Counted from the first letter of the stretch, positions 42,070 to 51,031 are shown. The stretch: DNA of 58,409 nucleotides from Elusimicrobiota bacterium (GCA_012517285.1 JAAYVG010000022.1:1-58409); one strand, 5' to 3'. Program-made: numbers and translations. Notes: generated by a model from the sequence alone, not told the origin.

Positions 42070-43503
42070 TTACTTAATATTTATCAGCCCGGCATCCTTA
42101 AGCAACTTTGCCGAAAAAACAATATCTATCTTATCTGAGAATATTGAACTATTGTACACCCTCTCAAAATTAAGCTTATCAATAAAATCATTCTTGCTCT
42201 CCCCCGGCTTCAATTTGAAATCATCATATTTTGCGACATTACCATCATCAAAGATCACAAAATCCTCAGCTGTTATGCTCGTTCCATCTGAATATGTATT
42301 ATTTGATATTGAATAGAGAACATCTTCACCTGATGGATATATAACTGAAGAGGTAGGCCTTATACCACCTAAATATGTAAATTCATTTGAATCATAGACT
42401 CCATCATTGTTGCTATCAGAAAAACTCCAAAATAGTTTTCCTTTACCACCATTCTCGCCTGCATCCTTGCTTCCTGCTGCATAAAAGGAATAGTTTGTAA
42501 AAAAATGTGTCCAGAGCGATGGATTTAAAGGATTGTCAGGGATCATCTTACCGCCACTCGCATCCTCAGTAACCTTATCAACAGTGTTTGACATAACACT
42601 GTTAACATCAGTAAGATAAACATCAGGAGCAGTATTTCCATAATAAGTATTCATATTTTTAGTAACATCTGACAAATCTGCTGGAAGTGTGTTATTAAAT
42701 GTAAATAAAATCTTACCAAAATCAAACCTCTTCTCCCTCGTATTTAAAACAACATACTTAAACTGATTGTCATGAGGTCTTGTAATATACTCCTCCATCC
42801 TCACCCTGTAACCGAATGCATCAATTGCAGTTTTTCTGTTCTGATACTCTGCTGTTTGAAGTTCCTGTTGAGCTCTTTTTATAACCTCTGATTTTGATAT
42901 CTCATTATATATTTCATTTTGAGCAATCATCTTTGAATCACCTACTGATGAGTTGAGATTTTGAGGTGGGTTCTTGTTTATTTTTGGAGTTGATATACCA
43001 GATGGTTTAACATCTATATAGCTTCCCCTTCCCACAAGAAAATTCCTCTGTTTTAAATCAGAGACACTCACACTTCCATCATAGACCTCAACCCTCGTCC
43101 TATCCTTATCAGAAATAACAACAAAATCAGTTCCTCTGACCCCACATACAGCAGCAGGTGTTATAACCTTATACTCCTTTGATTGTTTTTTTACCCAGTT
43201 TCTTATCTTACCAATAAAAAGTGTTGAACTTATTTCATTTACATCCTCATTATTAAACTTATAATAGGAAAGTGGTCCAATCTTAAGCTTTGAGCCATTA
43301 TCAAAATATATTTCAACACTGCTTGCCCTTTCAGTAGATATCTCTGATTGTGGTTTTATATCAAATCTATTCGTTTTATCAACCATCACCCACTTATCAG
43401 TTTCCTTGTAATAAACATTGCCAATAGGATTTGACAGATATGCTGCATATGAAGAGACATAAAGGATAAAAAAACTACAACAAAAAACATATATTTTTTT
43501 CAT
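42070..43503 (-). CDS. Secreted FecR-domain protein
   Basis: 477 residues from the ATG at 43503, 6 bases after GGAG; a start at 43530 would precede the signal peptide. Signal peptide about 1-20. The FecR core (about 25-160) reads IGNVYYKETDKWVMVDK, SVEIYFDNGSKLKIGPLSYY and YKVITPAAVCGVRGTDFVV, then VEVYDGSVSVSD. A Gln/Glu/Arg-rich helix follows, and then a long C-terminal region with DSNNDGVYDSNEF, resembling a calcium loop. There is no membrane anchor or sigma factor partner, so a classical anti-sigma role is unlikely. It is first in the minus-strand surface cluster. Confidence 0.78.
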   Translation of the reverse strand: MKKIYVFCCSFFILYVSSYAAYLSNPIGNVYYKETDKWVMVDKTNRFDIKPQSEISTERASSVEIYFDNGSKLKIGPLSYYKFNNEDVNEISSTLFIGKIRNWVKKQSKEYKVITPAAVCGVRGTDFVVISDKDRTRVEVYDGSVSVSDLKQRNFLVGRGSYIDVKPSGISTPKINKNPPQNLNSSVGDSKMIAQNEIYNEISKSEVIKRAQQELQTAEYQNRKTAIDAFGYRVRMEEYITRPHDNQFKYVVLNTREKRFDFGKILFTFNNTLPADLSDVTKNMNTYYGNTAPDVYLTDVNSVMSNTVDKVTEDASGGKMIPDNPLNPSLWTHFFTNYSFYAAGSKDAGENGGKGKLFWSFSDSNNDGVYDSNEFTYLGGIRPTSSVIYPSGEDVLYSISNNTYSDGTSITAEDFVIFDDGNVAKYDDFKLKPGESKNDFIDKLNFERVYNSSIFSDKIDIVFSAKLLKDAGLINIK

Positions 43504-43867
43504 AAACATCTCCTCACCCCAAAACCACATCTTTAAAGCCAGTTATTTTTTTAAACCTACACTTTAATTCTACACAAAAACATACCACAAGTCAATATAA
43601 CTTTTGTAACATTTCATAATTATTGTGAATTTGGCTTCTTCTTCCCATACACCCAGATAACTGCCTTGTCCCTTTCTTCCTAAATAACCAGACAACGAGA
43701 TGACCAAATAACTAATTTGCTTTTCTGATTTCTGTCCCTGCCTGCGCCGAAGCGGCTTCGGCAGGCAAGTTCTGTTATCTGACTTCTGTCATCTGTCTTC
43801 TGACATCTGTTTCCATTAAACAACCAGATAACTATTCTATTTGATATAATAAAAGAAAGGAGGAGTT
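43504..43867. other. Divergent intergenic region with repeats
   Basis: No gene in about 360 bases. It contains a CATAATTATTGTGAATTTGG segment shared in reverse with 26203-26235, CCAGATAACTG blocks (43632-43716, 43816-43838), a GC-rich palindrome (43738-43768) and TCTG-type units (43770-43812). TATAAT at 43845-43850 upstream of the FAD subunit is a possible -10, but no clear -35 is seen. Confidence 0.5.
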
Positions 43868-44695
43868 GTGAACAATATAAAAAACATCTATTTTCCAACC
43901 ACGCTTAGAGATTTTTCAAAGATCTTTAAAAAAAATAGCTCTCTTATTGCTGGCTCAACATATTTTTTTAATGCTAACAAAAAAAACAATCTTTTAAATG
44001 ACATTATAGCTATAACCGAGCTTCCATTGAAATATATCAAAAAGGATAAGAAAAACATAAGGATAGGCTCGCTCGTAACATTTGATGATATTGAAAACAA
44101 TGATATATGCAAGGATACATACTTTGGCTTCTTATCACACTCAGCCTCAAACTGTTCAAGCCAACTTATAAGGAATATGGCTACCATAGGTGGAAATATT
44201 GCACATCCAAATGCATTCAATATCATGCCGCTTGTTATAGAAACACTTAACGGCAAGATAAAACTGTATGATGGCAAAAAATACACTATTATGCCGCTTA
44301 CTGATTATTACAATAAAAAACTATCAGGAATTATAACAGAGATCATTCTCCCGCTTGCATATGATAGAGACTTTTTTTATTTTGAAAAGATTGCTAAAAC
44401 CTCATCAAGCTGGGAGTCATATATAACATTTTCATTTAGGGCAAGTGTTAAAAACAAAATTATAAATGATATGAGGCTTGTGTTTGGAGCGATTACTTCC
44501 ATGCCTCTTTCAAGCATAAACATTGAAAAAAAGTTTACTGGCAAAGAGATCACAAAAGAACTTATAAATGATATATCAAAGGAATACTCTGAGTTTGTTT
44601 ACAACGCTCATCCATCTCACAAATATGCTGAATACAGAAAAAATGTTGTTATGAACACAATAAGTGAATTTTTTTCAAAGCTTTCAAAGAGGTGA
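43868..44695 (+). CDS. Molybdenum hydroxylase FAD-binding subunit (xanthine dehydrogenase/CoxM type)
   Basis: 275 residues from a GTG start preceded by AGGAGG. SLIAGSTYFF (about 25-34) corresponds to the family L-A-G-G-T-D-L FAD motif. IRIGSLVTFDDIE and SQLIRNMATIGGNIAHP (about 98-114) contain the second FAD motif T-I-G-G-N. The C-terminal domain has FEKIAKTSSSWESYITFSFRASV. The subunit passes electrons from the 2Fe-2S subunit to NAD+ or another acceptor in the cytoplasm. Order FAD, 2Fe-2S, Mo subunit in one operon is that of heterotrimeric xanthine dehydrogenase or CO dehydrogenase-like enzymes. Confidence 0.85.
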   Translation: MNNIKNIYFPTTLRDFSKIFKKNSSLIAGSTYFFNANKKNNLLNDIIAITELPLKYIKKDKKNIRIGSLVTFDDIENNDICKDTYFGFLSHSASNCSSQLIRNMATIGGNIAHPNAFNIMPLVIETLNGKIKLYDGKKYTIMPLTDYYNKKLSGIITEIILPLAYDRDFFYFEKIAKTSSSWESYITFSFRASVKNKIINDMRLVFGAITSMPLSSINIEKKFTGKEITKELINDISKEYSEFVYNAHPSHKYAEYRKNVVMNTISEFFSKLSKR

Positions 44696-44732
44696 AAGCT
44701 ATTAACTATTGATTATTTTAAAAGGAGATTGT

Positions 44733-45239
44733 ATGAAAAAAATGACGGTTGGAAAAGAAAAAAGCATAGATATAAGTTTTAATATAAATGGGAATGATAT
44801 GACTGTCTCTGTAAAGCCATCTGAAAGTTTGATTGATATGATAAGAAGATTGGGATATAAGGGAACAAAGAAAGGCTGTGATACTGGAGACTGCGGAAGC
44901 TGTGCTCTGATTTTGGATGGCAAAGCTGTTGTCAGCTGTCTTATGCCTGCTTTTTATGCTGATGGTAAAAAGATAACAACAATAGAGGGAATTGGAAGTA
45001 TTCTGAACCCTCATCCAATACAGAAGGCATTTGTTGATGCAGGAGCTGTTCAGTGCGGCTTTTGCATACCGGGAATGATAATAAGCACAAAGTTTTTGCT
45101 GGACAGATTTCCGACCCCAGATGAAAAGACAATAAAACACCATTTAGATGGCAATCTTTGTAGATGTACAGGATATGTAAAGCAGATAGAGGCTGTAAGG
45201 CTTGCATCAAATAGATTAAAAAATACTAATAGGGAGTGA
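44733..45239 (+). CDS. Molybdenum hydroxylase 2Fe-2S subunit
   Basis: 168 residues from the ATG at 44733 with GGAG upstream; an in-frame ATG at 44709 lacks an RBS. The plant-type ferredoxin domain carries Cys49, Cys54, Cys57 and Cys69 (GCDTGDCGSC and a later C). The helical domain carries Cys108, Cys111, Cys143 and Cys145 (QCGFC, LCRCTGY). All eight ligands of the two 2Fe-2S clusters are present. It relays electrons from the molybdenum subunit to the FAD subunit. The stop overlaps the RBS of the next gene, 2 bases before its ATG. Confidence 0.93.
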   Translation: MKKMTVGKEKSIDISFNINGNDMTVSVKPSESLIDMIRRLGYKGTKKGCDTGDCGSCALILDGKAVVSCLMPAFYADGKKITTIEGIGSILNPHPIQKAFVDAGAVQCGFCIPGMIISTKFLLDRFPTPDEKTIKHHLDGNLCRCTGYVKQIEAVRLASNRLKNTNRE

Positions 45240-45241
45240 TT

Positions 45242-47569
45242 ATGGATGAAAAAAAATTTAATGTTGTTAATAAAAGATTGACAAAAACTGACTCTCTGGC
45301 TCTTGCCTGTGGAGAGCCTGTCTTCTGTGATGATGTAGATATAAAAGGAATGCTATATGGAAAGATTATGTTTTCTCCACATCCTCATGCTTTAATAAAG
45401 AATATAGATGTTTCAGATGCTCTAAAGGTTAAAGGCGTAAAAACTGTTGTAACCTATAAGGATATCAAAAGAATACCTCACACAACGGCAGGCCAAGGAT
45501 ACCCAGAGCCATCGCCTTATGATACGTATATGCTTGATAAAAAGGTCAGATATGTCGGCGACAGGGTCTGTGCTGTTGCAGCTGAGACTCCTGAGCAGTG
45601 TGATGAAGCAATCTCAAAGATTAAAATAGGCTGGGAGATATTACCTGCAGTTTTTGATCCATTTGAAGCAATGAAGGGTGAGGTCATAATACATGATGAG
45701 GCCGATTCTAAAAATATACCAGATCCGAAGCATAACATTGCATCAAAGACAGATGATCTTGTTATGATAAAAAATACTGAGCCATATGCTGAGGCTGATT
45801 TTGTTGTAGAAAAGACATACAAAATACCATATCTTCAGCACTGTGCTATTGAGCCACACACAACAATAACATACTTTGACAGCTATAAAAGGCTTGTTAT
45901 AAGAAGTTCTACGCAGGTCCCATTCCATGTGAGAAGGATAGTAGCTCAGACACTTGATATACCTGTTAAAATGATAAGGGTAATAAAGCCAAGAATCGGC
46001 GGAGGTTTTGGCTCCAAGCAGGAGATACTCCTTGAGGATATATGTTCATTTCTAACGCTTAAAACTGGCAGGCCTGTAAAGATGGAGTATTCAAGAAAGG
46101 ATGTTTTTGTTTCATCAAGAACAAGACATCCATCAGTCGTTACAATTAAAAGTGGTGTAAAAAAGGATGGAACAATAACAGATTTATCAATGGATGTTGT
46201 TTTAAACACGGGGGCATACGGTTCCCATGCATTAACAGTTCTTATGTGTTCTGGCTCTCACACACTTCCAATGTATAGGGTAAAAAACTATTTAAAATTT
46301 TCTGGCAGAAGTGTTTACACGAATCTACCTGTGAGCGGTGCATACAGAGGATATGGAGCAACTCAAGCTTTTTTTGCTCTTGAGGCACAGATGGATATAA
46401 TGGCAGAGAAAATAGGCATGGATCCTGTGGAGTTTAGAAAAAAGAATTACATAAAAATGGGTGAGACATCACCAGTTTTTAAGGTTATGGGTGAGGGAAG
46501 GGAGGGAGTTGATCAATCAATACTTTCCACAGGCCTTTTTGAAGCAATTGATAGAGGGCTTAAAGAGATAAGATGGTATGAAAAAAAAGAAAAGTATAAA
46601 AAACTCAATGAGAGATCAGCAATAAAATACGGGCTTGGTATGGCTGCGATGATGCAGGGCTCCGGTATAGCTGAGATAGATATGGGATCAGCAACAATAA
46701 AGATGAATGAGGATGGATCATTCAATCTATTAATTGGTGCAACCGATATAGGAACAGGCTCTGACACAATACTTGCTCAGATAGCAGCAGAGACACTCGG
46801 GGTTGAACTCTCAGACATAATAGTTTATTCCTCAGATACAGATCTTACACCATTTGATGTAGGGGCATATGCAAGCAGCACAACATTTGTTTCAGGTGGT
46901 GCTGTTAAAAAGACAGCAGAAAAGGTAAGGGATATAATAATTGACGATGCCTCTAAAATACTCAATGAACCAGCAGATAAACTAAGGCTTGAGAACAAAT
47001 ATGTTGTATCTGAAAGTGGTAAAAAAGTCAGTTTTAAAGAGATAGCAAACACATCCCTCTACTATCATGACCAGCATCAAATAATTGCAAGCGCCTCACA
47101 CTATGGAAGGACATCACCACCACCATTTGCAGCACACTTTGTTGAATTAGCTTTGAACACAAGAACAGGGGTTATAAACATAATAAACTATGTGGCATGT
47201 GTTGACTGTGGAACAGCAATAAATCCAACATTGGCCGAGGGTCAGAATGATGGTGCTGTTGTAAACGGTATAAGCCACAGCCTTTCAGAAGGCTTTGAGA
47301 TATCATCAAATGGAACAGTTTTAAACAGCAGCTTCAGAAGATATAGAATATTCTCGTCAAAGGATATTCCTAATCTTAAAACCATACTAATACCGAGCTA
47401 TGAACCGACAGGACCCTACGGAGCAAAGTCAGTCTCTGAGATAGGAATAAATGGGCCACTTCCTGCCATATCAAATGCTCTCTATGACGCAGCAGGAATA
47501 AGGCTTGTTGAATCGCCATTTACACCTGACAAGGTCTTAAAGGCTATTGAAGAAAAGAGCAAGGTATAA
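45242..47569 (+). CDS. Molybdenum hydroxylase catalytic subunit (xanthine dehydrogenase family)
   Basis: 775 residues from the ATG at 45242, 5 bases after GGGAG; a GTG at 45236 is less likely. GGGFGSKQEI and SGAYRGYGATQAF are Mo-pterin contact motifs. IGTGSDTILAQIAAE continues the pterin site. PYGAKSVSEIGINGP holds the catalytic Glu. The absence of AYxCSFR rules out form I CO dehydrogenase. The enzyme hydroxylates an aromatic heterocycle, CoA thioester or purine. No accessory maturation or molybdopterin genes are in the window, so the substrate cannot be named; purine or hydroxybenzoyl-CoA-type substrates are candidates. Confidence 0.88.
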   Translation: MDEKKFNVVNKRLTKTDSLALACGEPVFCDDVDIKGMLYGKIMFSPHPHALIKNIDVSDALKVKGVKTVVTYKDIKRIPHTTAGQGYPEPSPYDTYMLDKKVRYVGDRVCAVAAETPEQCDEAISKIKIGWEILPAVFDPFEAMKGEVIIHDEADSKNIPDPKHNIASKTDDLVMIKNTEPYAEADFVVEKTYKIPYLQHCAIEPHTTITYFDSYKRLVIRSSTQVPFHVRRIVAQTLDIPVKMIRVIKPRIGGGFGSKQEILLEDICSFLTLKTGRPVKMEYSRKDVFVSSRTRHPSVVTIKSGVKKDGTITDLSMDVVLNTGAYGSHALTVLMCSGSHTLPMYRVKNYLKFSGRSVYTNLPVSGAYRGYGATQAFFALEAQMDIMAEKIGMDPVEFRKKNYIKMGETSPVFKVMGEGREGVDQSILSTGLFEAIDRGLKEIRWYEKKEKYKKLNERSAIKYGLGMAAMMQGSGIAEIDMGSATIKMNEDGSFNLLIGATDIGTGSDTILAQIAAETLGVELSDIIVYSSDTDLTPFDVGAYASSTTFVSGGAVKKTAEKVRDIIIDDASKILNEPADKLRLENKYVVSESGKKVSFKEIANTSLYYHDQHQIIASASHYGRTSPPPFAAHFVELALNTRTGVINIINYVACVDCGTAINPTLAEGQNDGAVVNGISHSLSEGFEISSNGTVLNSSFRRYRIFSSKDIPNLKTILIPSYEPTGPYGAKSVSEIGINGPLPAISNALYDAAGIRLVESPFTPDKVLKAIEEKSKV

Positions 47570-47747
47570 TTTACAATACAACCTTAAAACCTTGATTGTA
47601 TTTGAAAAAGCTAAAATAAATTTGTATTATTTTAATTATAGTAAAAAGAGGTTCTTTTAAGACAGTATATAAGTTTTGTTATATGTTGTTTTGGATTATT
47701 TCTTTTATGGATCTTTACTAAGTTGATATATTTTAACAGGAGGAAAA

Positions 47748-48641
47748 ATGTTTAGAAAATTATTTATATTAGTTATACCTGCTTTGCTTATGGTTTCCTG
47801 CTCAAGGGATGAGAAGACCATTGGCAGTTTAAAAAATCCTATGGTCATGGGCATATCAAAATCCTACTATGAACACCTATCTCCAAATGATTTGACAATG
47901 CTCGAAACAAAGATAAGCAATGACCTCAAGATCAATTTTAAGATAAAAACATTTGATGACTCTGTAAGATTTATAGAATCAATAGGCAACAAGGATGTTG
48001 ATGTTGCATTTTTAACACTAAATGAATATCTTATAGCAAGGGAAGAGTTTAAGGTATTTCCTGTTTTACAGGTACTAAGAGGTAAAGGAGAAAACAAATA
48101 CTACGGAATTATAGCATCACTCAACAATGATATAAAAAATCTTAAAGACATTGATGGGAAAAAATTCGCTGCAAGAAATGAATACTCCATAGCAAGCTTT
48201 GTTCTACCATCAATACTTTTCTTTAAAGGAAACATAAAGCCGGAGTTTGTCTTCTCAGGATCCTACGATGATTCATACAATATGTTAAAAAATGGTAAGG
48301 CTGATGCAGCAGGTTTTTATAAAACATTTTTAAATGACCATAAAGACTTAAATGTTATATATGAGATAGGACCTATCCCAAATGAACCTGTGATATGCAG
48401 AAAGAGCCTTGACACAGAGCTTTGCAACAGCGTAAAAAAGGAGCTGATGAATCTTGTATCAGACGATGAATATGTTAAAATAATAAATTCTATGGCTGAT
48501 ATAACTGGTTTTTCTGAGGCTGATATATCAGAATATAAAGAGATCCATCAGACTATTTTAAACAACTCAAATGGAATATACTCTCTCGTTCCTGATGGTA
48601 TAAAGATAAGAAAGCTATTAGAAGATTATAACTTTAATTGA
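47748..48641 (+). CDS. PhnD-like periplasmic substrate-binding lipoprotein
   Basis: 297 residues. The signal peptide ends in ALLMVSC with Cys18 as lipidation site. PMVMGISKSYYEHLSPND, VDVAFLTLNEYLIAREEF, YGIIASLNNDIKNLKDIDGKKFAARNEYSIASFVLP and NGKADAAGFYKTFL follow the phosphate/phosphonate-binding PhnD pattern (Pfam PBP-like 12). RBS AGGAGG. No ABC permease or ATPase gene is adjacent, so it may pair with a distant transporter or act as a sensor. It follows the molybdenum hydroxylase by 178 bases; functional linkage is a guess. Confidence 0.72.
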   Translation: MFRKLFILVIPALLMVSCSRDEKTIGSLKNPMVMGISKSYYEHLSPNDLTMLETKISNDLKINFKIKTFDDSVRFIESIGNKDVDVAFLTLNEYLIAREEFKVFPVLQVLRGKGENKYYGIIASLNNDIKNLKDIDGKKFAARNEYSIASFVLPSILFFKGNIKPEFVFSGSYDDSYNMLKNGKADAAGFYKTFLNDHKDLNVIYEIGPIPNEPVICRKSLDTELCNSVKKELMNLVSDDEYVKIINSMADITGFSEADISEYKEIHQTILNNSNGIYSLVPDGIKIRKLLEDYNFN

Positions 48642-48660
48642 TTTGGGTTACCAGCATCTT

Positions 48661-48695
48661 AGACCAAAAGTAACCTCGTATGTTACTTTTGGTCT
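48661..48695. terminator. Perfect 14-bp hairpin between convergent genes
   Basis: AGACCAAAAGTAAC (48661-48674), loop CTCGTAT, GTTACTTTTGGTCT (48682-48695). It lies between the PhnD-like stop and the panD stop, overlapping the latter by one base. It is a variant of the hairpins at 15519 and 31425. Position favours a bidirectional terminator; the TTTT within the right arm is not a classical U-tract. Confidence 0.6.
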
Positions 48696-49015
48696 TACGC
48701 TTTTACTATCACTGGTTTGTGATTTGATAGTTCATTCTCATCAAGCATACAGTATGATACCACTATTATCAGATCATCCTTAAGACATAATCTTGCAGCA
48801 GCACCGTTTATCTGAATCTCACCTTTTTTACCGTATATAACATAGGTTGTAAACCTGTTACCATTTGTTATATTATATATATCAACCTTTTCAAATTCTC
48901 TTATATTTGCTTTTTTAGCAAGTGCCTCATCTATTGTTATTGAACCCTCGTAGTTTATATCAGTTGATGTTATTCTCGCTCTGTGTATTTTAGACTTAAG
49001 AACTTCAATCATCAT
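48695..49015 (-). CDS. panD: Aspartate 1-decarboxylase proenzyme
   Basis: 106 residues from the ATG at 49015 (GGAGG 4 bases upstream); ATG at 49012 also works, while a start at 49042 would overlap the previous gene. LKSKIHRARITSTDINYEGSITID contains Gly24-Ser25, where the chain self-cleaves to form the pyruvoyl cofactor. NITNGNRFTTYVIYGKKGEIQINGAAARL is the family core (in parts). It makes beta-alanine for pantothenate in the cytoplasm. Last gene of the pantothenate/CoA cluster, after coaX. Confidence 0.95.
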   Translation of the reverse strand: MMIEVLKSKIHRARITSTDINYEGSITIDEALAKKANIREFEKVDIYNITNGNRFTTYVIYGKKGEIQINGAAARLCLKDDLIIVVSYCMLDENELSNHKPVIVKA

Positions 49016-49038
49016 ATATCCTCCAAAAAGTATTTTAA

Positions 49039-49827
49039 TCAAGATTTAGATTCAAGATCATCATTTATCCTTATAAGTTCATCAAGGCCATAAAGTATCA
49101 GATCATAGTTTATGTGATCAAACAATTTCTCATTTTCATAAAGCCTTGAAAAGCCTCCTGTTGCAATGGTTATCACACTTTTTTTGTTAAAAAAATCCTC
49201 TTTTATTTTATTCATTATTCCACTGATACCGTAATAATTTAAATAATATATTCCACTCTGCATGGCATCAACAGTTGTTGCAGACTCTATTCTTTCCATA
49301 TGTTTTATCTCAACAGATGGAAGTTTTGCAGTGTTTTCAAAAAGGCTTTTCATCTGAAGTTTTGGGCCGGGCATAATAACTCCACCAAGATACTCCTTTT
49401 TATCGTTTAGTATATCAAACGTTGTAGCAGTTCCTATATCAACTATTATAAAATTAAGACAACCATAAATCTTTACTGCTCCAAGACAGTTCCCTATTCT
49501 ATCAGAACCGACCTCAGCAGGATTTTTGTACTTTATATTTATACCTGTTTTAACACCCTTTTCAAGAAAAACTGGTTCTGTTTTAAAATATTTAACACAG
49601 GAGGCGTGTATGGCATAATTTATCTCTGGCACCACACTTGATACAGATATTTTTTTTATATATGATGAGTTTACATTGTTTTCTCTTAAAACACTTTTTA
49701 GAAATATACCGAACTCATCAGAACTGAACTCTGTCTTTGAACTTTTTCTAAATGAAAGTATCATAGTTTCATCATCAAAGACGCCACCAAATATCTGAGT
49801 ATTTCCTATGTCCAAAACAAGGTTCAT
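49039..49827 (-). CDS. coaX: Type III pantothenate kinase
   Basis: 262 residues. The N-terminal LVLDIGNTQIFGG is the phosphate-binding motif (DxGNT) of the ASKHA fold. PAEVGSDRIGNCLGA and IIVDIGTATTFDILN are the characteristic family motifs, followed by GGVIMPGPKLQMKSL, which contains the GGxIxPG pattern. The enzyme phosphorylates pantothenate, the first step of CoA synthesis. It lies 17 bases after coaB; panD follows with the start region overlapping only if the long panD start is used. RBS GGAGG is present. Confidence 0.95.
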   Translation of the reverse strand: MNLVLDIGNTQIFGGVFDDETMILSFRKSSKTEFSSDEFGIFLKSVLRENNVNSSYIKKISVSSVVPEINYAIHASCVKYFKTEPVFLEKGVKTGINIKYKNPAEVGSDRIGNCLGAVKIYGCLNFIIVDIGTATTFDILNDKKEYLGGVIMPGPKLQMKSLFENTAKLPSVEIKHMERIESATTVDAMQSGIYYLNYYGISGIMNKIKEDFFNKKSVITIATGGFSRLYENEKLFDHINYDLILYGLDELIRINDDLESKS

Positions 49828-49844
49828 AAAGCCTCCAAAATATG

Positions 49845-50495
49845 TTAAACAAAAATTATTTTTCTAAGTGCTTCTGCCAGTTCTTTTTCATTATTAACAG
49901 AACAAATTATTTTACTATTGGAATAAAGATTAAAGATATGATTTTTCTCTGATATTTCATTTATATCATTGTGAACCACGATATCAGATTTAACATCTGA
50001 TATCATATCAAGCCTTTTGTGCTTATTGTTTGTTGATGTAAGCTTAAAACCTATTATAACTATCTTTTTATTTTTAGAATACTCCCTTATCCTGTCTATT
50101 ATCTTGAAATTTTTTATAAGAATAAGATTTATATCTCCATCAGATTTTATCTTGCCATTAAATGGAGCTTTATATCTTCTATGACCAGATATAATTTCTT
50201 TAACTGAAAAATCTGAGACAGCGGCAGAATGTATGATTATATCATAATGATTTTTTTTAAGTTCGTCCCTCAAGATATTATTCAATGATTTAAAGTCTGA
50301 AAACTCAATAAACCTTATTTTTTTGTTCTTTGAAGGCATATACTTAACAGTTTTTGAATACAGGTATGTTATAGAGCTTTTATCCTTTAAAAGATCTGCA
50401 ATAGTTGATGCTGTTCTGCCTGTTGAGATATTGGTAATGAACCTGATGTTATCTATATACTCAACGGTTGCCCCTGCTGTTATGAGTATATTCAT
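49845..50495 (-). CDS. coaB: Phosphopantothenate-cysteine ligase, stand-alone CoaB domain
   Basis: 216 residues equal to the C-terminal half of a CoaBC fusion. ILITAGATVEYIDNIRFITNISTGRTASTIADLL opens as in CoaB (with S-T-G-x-x-G replaced by STGRTAS). IIIHSAAVSDF is the conserved nucleotide/cysteine-site motif, and GKIKSDGDINLILIKN corresponds to the K-I-K-K loop. It joins cysteine to 4'-phosphopantothenate using CTP (or ATP). Starts 4 bases before the coaC stop, as ATGA, so the two halves remain translationally coupled. The end is AT-rich and divergent. Confidence 0.85.
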   Translation of the reverse strand: MNILITAGATVEYIDNIRFITNISTGRTASTIADLLKDKSSITYLYSKTVKYMPSKNKKIRFIEFSDFKSLNNILRDELKKNHYDIIIHSAAVSDFSVKEIISGHRRYKAPFNGKIKSDGDINLILIKNFKIIDRIREYSKNKKIVIIGFKLTSTNNKHKRLDMISDVKSDIVVHNDINEISEKNHIFNLYSNSKIICSVNNEKELAEALRKIIFV

Positions 50496-51031
50496 AGATA
50501 TTTTTTTATGATTTCAATTATTGTTTCAGGCTCTGGCAATCTTCCCCTGCCTTTATCACCACAGGCTAAATTTCCAAATTCAGTATCAGCCACAACAACA
50601 CCAATTTTTTTTAGTTTACTAACGGATTCTTGAGTTAACGGATGATCATACATATTCTCATTCATAGCCGGAAAGATTAGAAGTGGTTTTTCTTTGAGCC
50701 TCCAAGAAATAAAAATAGTTGAAAGATAATCATCAGCTATTCCTGATGCAAACTTATTTATTATATTTGCGGTTGCAGGACATATCACATATATGTCAGC
50801 CCACTTTGCCAGATCTATATGTGTGGTATAACTCTCGCGCTCAAACATATCAACGAGAGTCTGTTTTTTTGTAAGCCCTTCAAGCGTAGCTTTCCCTATA
50901 AAATTCAGTGCATTTTTAGAACACACAGTCCTTACCTCAGCCCCATACTGAACAAGCTTTGATATCACAGAACATGCCTTGTAACAAGCTATTGAACCGG
51001 TGAGTCCAAATATTATATTTTTATTAGTCAT
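50492..51031 (-). CDS. coaC: Phosphopantothenoylcysteine decarboxylase, stand-alone CoaC domain
   Basis: 179 residues from the ATG at 51031, with GGAGG upstream; an in-frame ATG at 51049 has no RBS. IIFGLTGSIACYKA is the FMN-binding start. THIDLAKWAD includes catalytic His71; PAMNENMY (121-128) is the substrate-recognition clamp; LACGDKGRGR has catalytic Cys157. It decarboxylates phosphopantothenoylcysteine to phosphopantetheine. In most bacteria CoaB and CoaC are one protein; here they are split genes with a 4-base overlap. 45 bases after panC. Confidence 0.93.
   Translation of the reverse strand: MTNKNIIFGLTGSIACYKACSVISKLVQYGAEVRTVCSKNALNFIGKATLEGLTKKQTLVDMFERESYTTHIDLAKWADIYVICPATANIINKFASGIADDYLSTIFISWRLKEKPLLIFPAMNENMYDHPLTQESVSKLKKIGVVVADTEFGNLACGDKGRGRLPEPETIIEIIKKYL

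Noticed and set aside
42070-43503. FecR anti-sigma system
   Set aside because: There is no membrane helix after the signal peptide, no sigma factor and no TonB receptor adjacent, so the FecR domain alone does not support it.
44718-45143. 141-codon minus-strand open frame
   Set aside because: It is antisense to the 2Fe-2S subunit gene, whose eight cysteine ligands prove the plus-strand frame.
45242-47569. Aerobic CO dehydrogenase large subunit
   Set aside because: The form I AYxCSFR active-site loop is missing; AYRGYG is present instead, so a generic molybdenum hydroxylase is the safer call.
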